From assembly GCA_023511325.1 (NCBI GenBank), contig JAIMBU010000107.1, forward strand, positions 1-7,532: a stretch of 7,532 nt of DNA. The letters are read 5' to 3'. Positions 7,327 to 7,532 of the stretch are shown here, piece after piece (within the stretch, counting starts at the first letter, position 1; each line of letters begins with the position of its first letter). The position numbers and the translations under genes are program-made. The notes below the pieces were generated by a model. The model had not been told where the DNA came from. It did not search any database and saw only the letters and a list, made by a program, of their open reading frames with translations. This DNA comes from Gorillibacterium sp. (lineage in GTDB: Bacteria; Bacillota; Bacilli; Paenibacillales; NBRC-103111).

Positions 7327-7532
7327 TTATTTTTCGTAAGCTTGTGCTGCTTCTTTCAACTGTTCGAAAGCCTTCTCTGGTGTTGTTTTGTTGAAGCTGA
7401 GCTGATCGCGAACCAGCAACCAATCCTTATCAATAAAGTTTGTCCAGCCCCCAGCTCCAGCTGACCAGGTTTGTCCATCCTTCTGCGTTGCAGTTAGAAG
7501 CTCCATACCGACTTTATCAACATCACTCATAC
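7327..7532 (-). CDS. C-terminal end of a probable sugar ABC transporter binding protein (5' part outside window)
   Basis: Only the last 68 or so residues are visible. The frame is open to the right edge and ends with TAA at 7327. The sequence has no membrane segment. It is helix-rich, with WSAGAGGWTNFIDKDWLLVRDQ followed by a terminal FNKTTPEKAFEQLKEAAQAYEK helix. This ending, in which a few residues propose a T/S-x-E-x-A/G-hydrophobic helix, is typical of family 1 extracellular solute-binding lipoproteins. Together with the two CUT1 permeases on the same strand, this is the most likely identity. The N-terminal lipobox and sugar site cannot be seen. It would deliver the oligosaccharide to the permease pair. 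An alternative is that it closes a different upstream transporter operon. It is separated from aguA by a hairpin. Confidence 0.75.
   Translation of the reverse strand, partial: MSDVDKVGMELLTATQKDGQTWSAGAGGWTNFIDKDWLLVRDQLSFNKTTPEKAFEQLKEAAQAYEK

Overview
The window is almost fully coding on the minus strand and reads as a hemicellulose (glucuronoxylan) utilisation locus of a low-to-medium-GC Gram-positive bacterium. The best guess at the source is Paenibacillus or a close relative. This rests on the near-perfect AAGGAGG-type ribosome binding sites, the GTG and TTG starts, the YesM/YesN-type two-component pair next to a CUT1 sugar transporter, and the cytoplasmic GH67 enzyme. The genus is an inference, not something the sequence proves.

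Layout in transcription order (right to left, all minus strand): the C-terminal end of a probable sugar-binding lipoprotein (7327-7532, cut by the window); an alpha-glucuronidase, aguA (5185-7257); two CUT1 ABC permeases whose stop and start overlap as ATGA (4069-5031 and 3233-4072); a YesM-type sensor histidine kinase (1374-3128); and a YesN-type AraC-family response regulator (1-1302), which starts with GTG and is cut by the left edge before its DNA-binding domain. No stretch longer than about 155 bases lacks a gene, and I support no plus-strand gene.

How the parts may work together (inference from the families): extracellular xylanases, not in the window, release aldouronates (methylglucuronic-acid-substituted xylo-oligosaccharides). 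The binding protein and permeases would import them, powered by an ATPase encoded elsewhere. AguA would remove the uronic acid in the cytoplasm. The kinase/regulator pair would sense the oligosaccharide or a related signal outside the cell and switch the locus on.

The least ordinary aspect is the architecture. aguA sits between the binding-protein gene and the permease genes. A terminator-like hairpin pointing in the direction of transcription lies at each of the three boundaries: binding protein/aguA, aguA/permeases and permeases/kinase. Only the aguA/permease gap has room for a separate promoter, and there only a weak candidate is visible. This suggests stepwise attenuation of one long operon, or several transcription units. 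I found no CRISPR array, tRNA, rRNA, insertion sequence or clearly new system.
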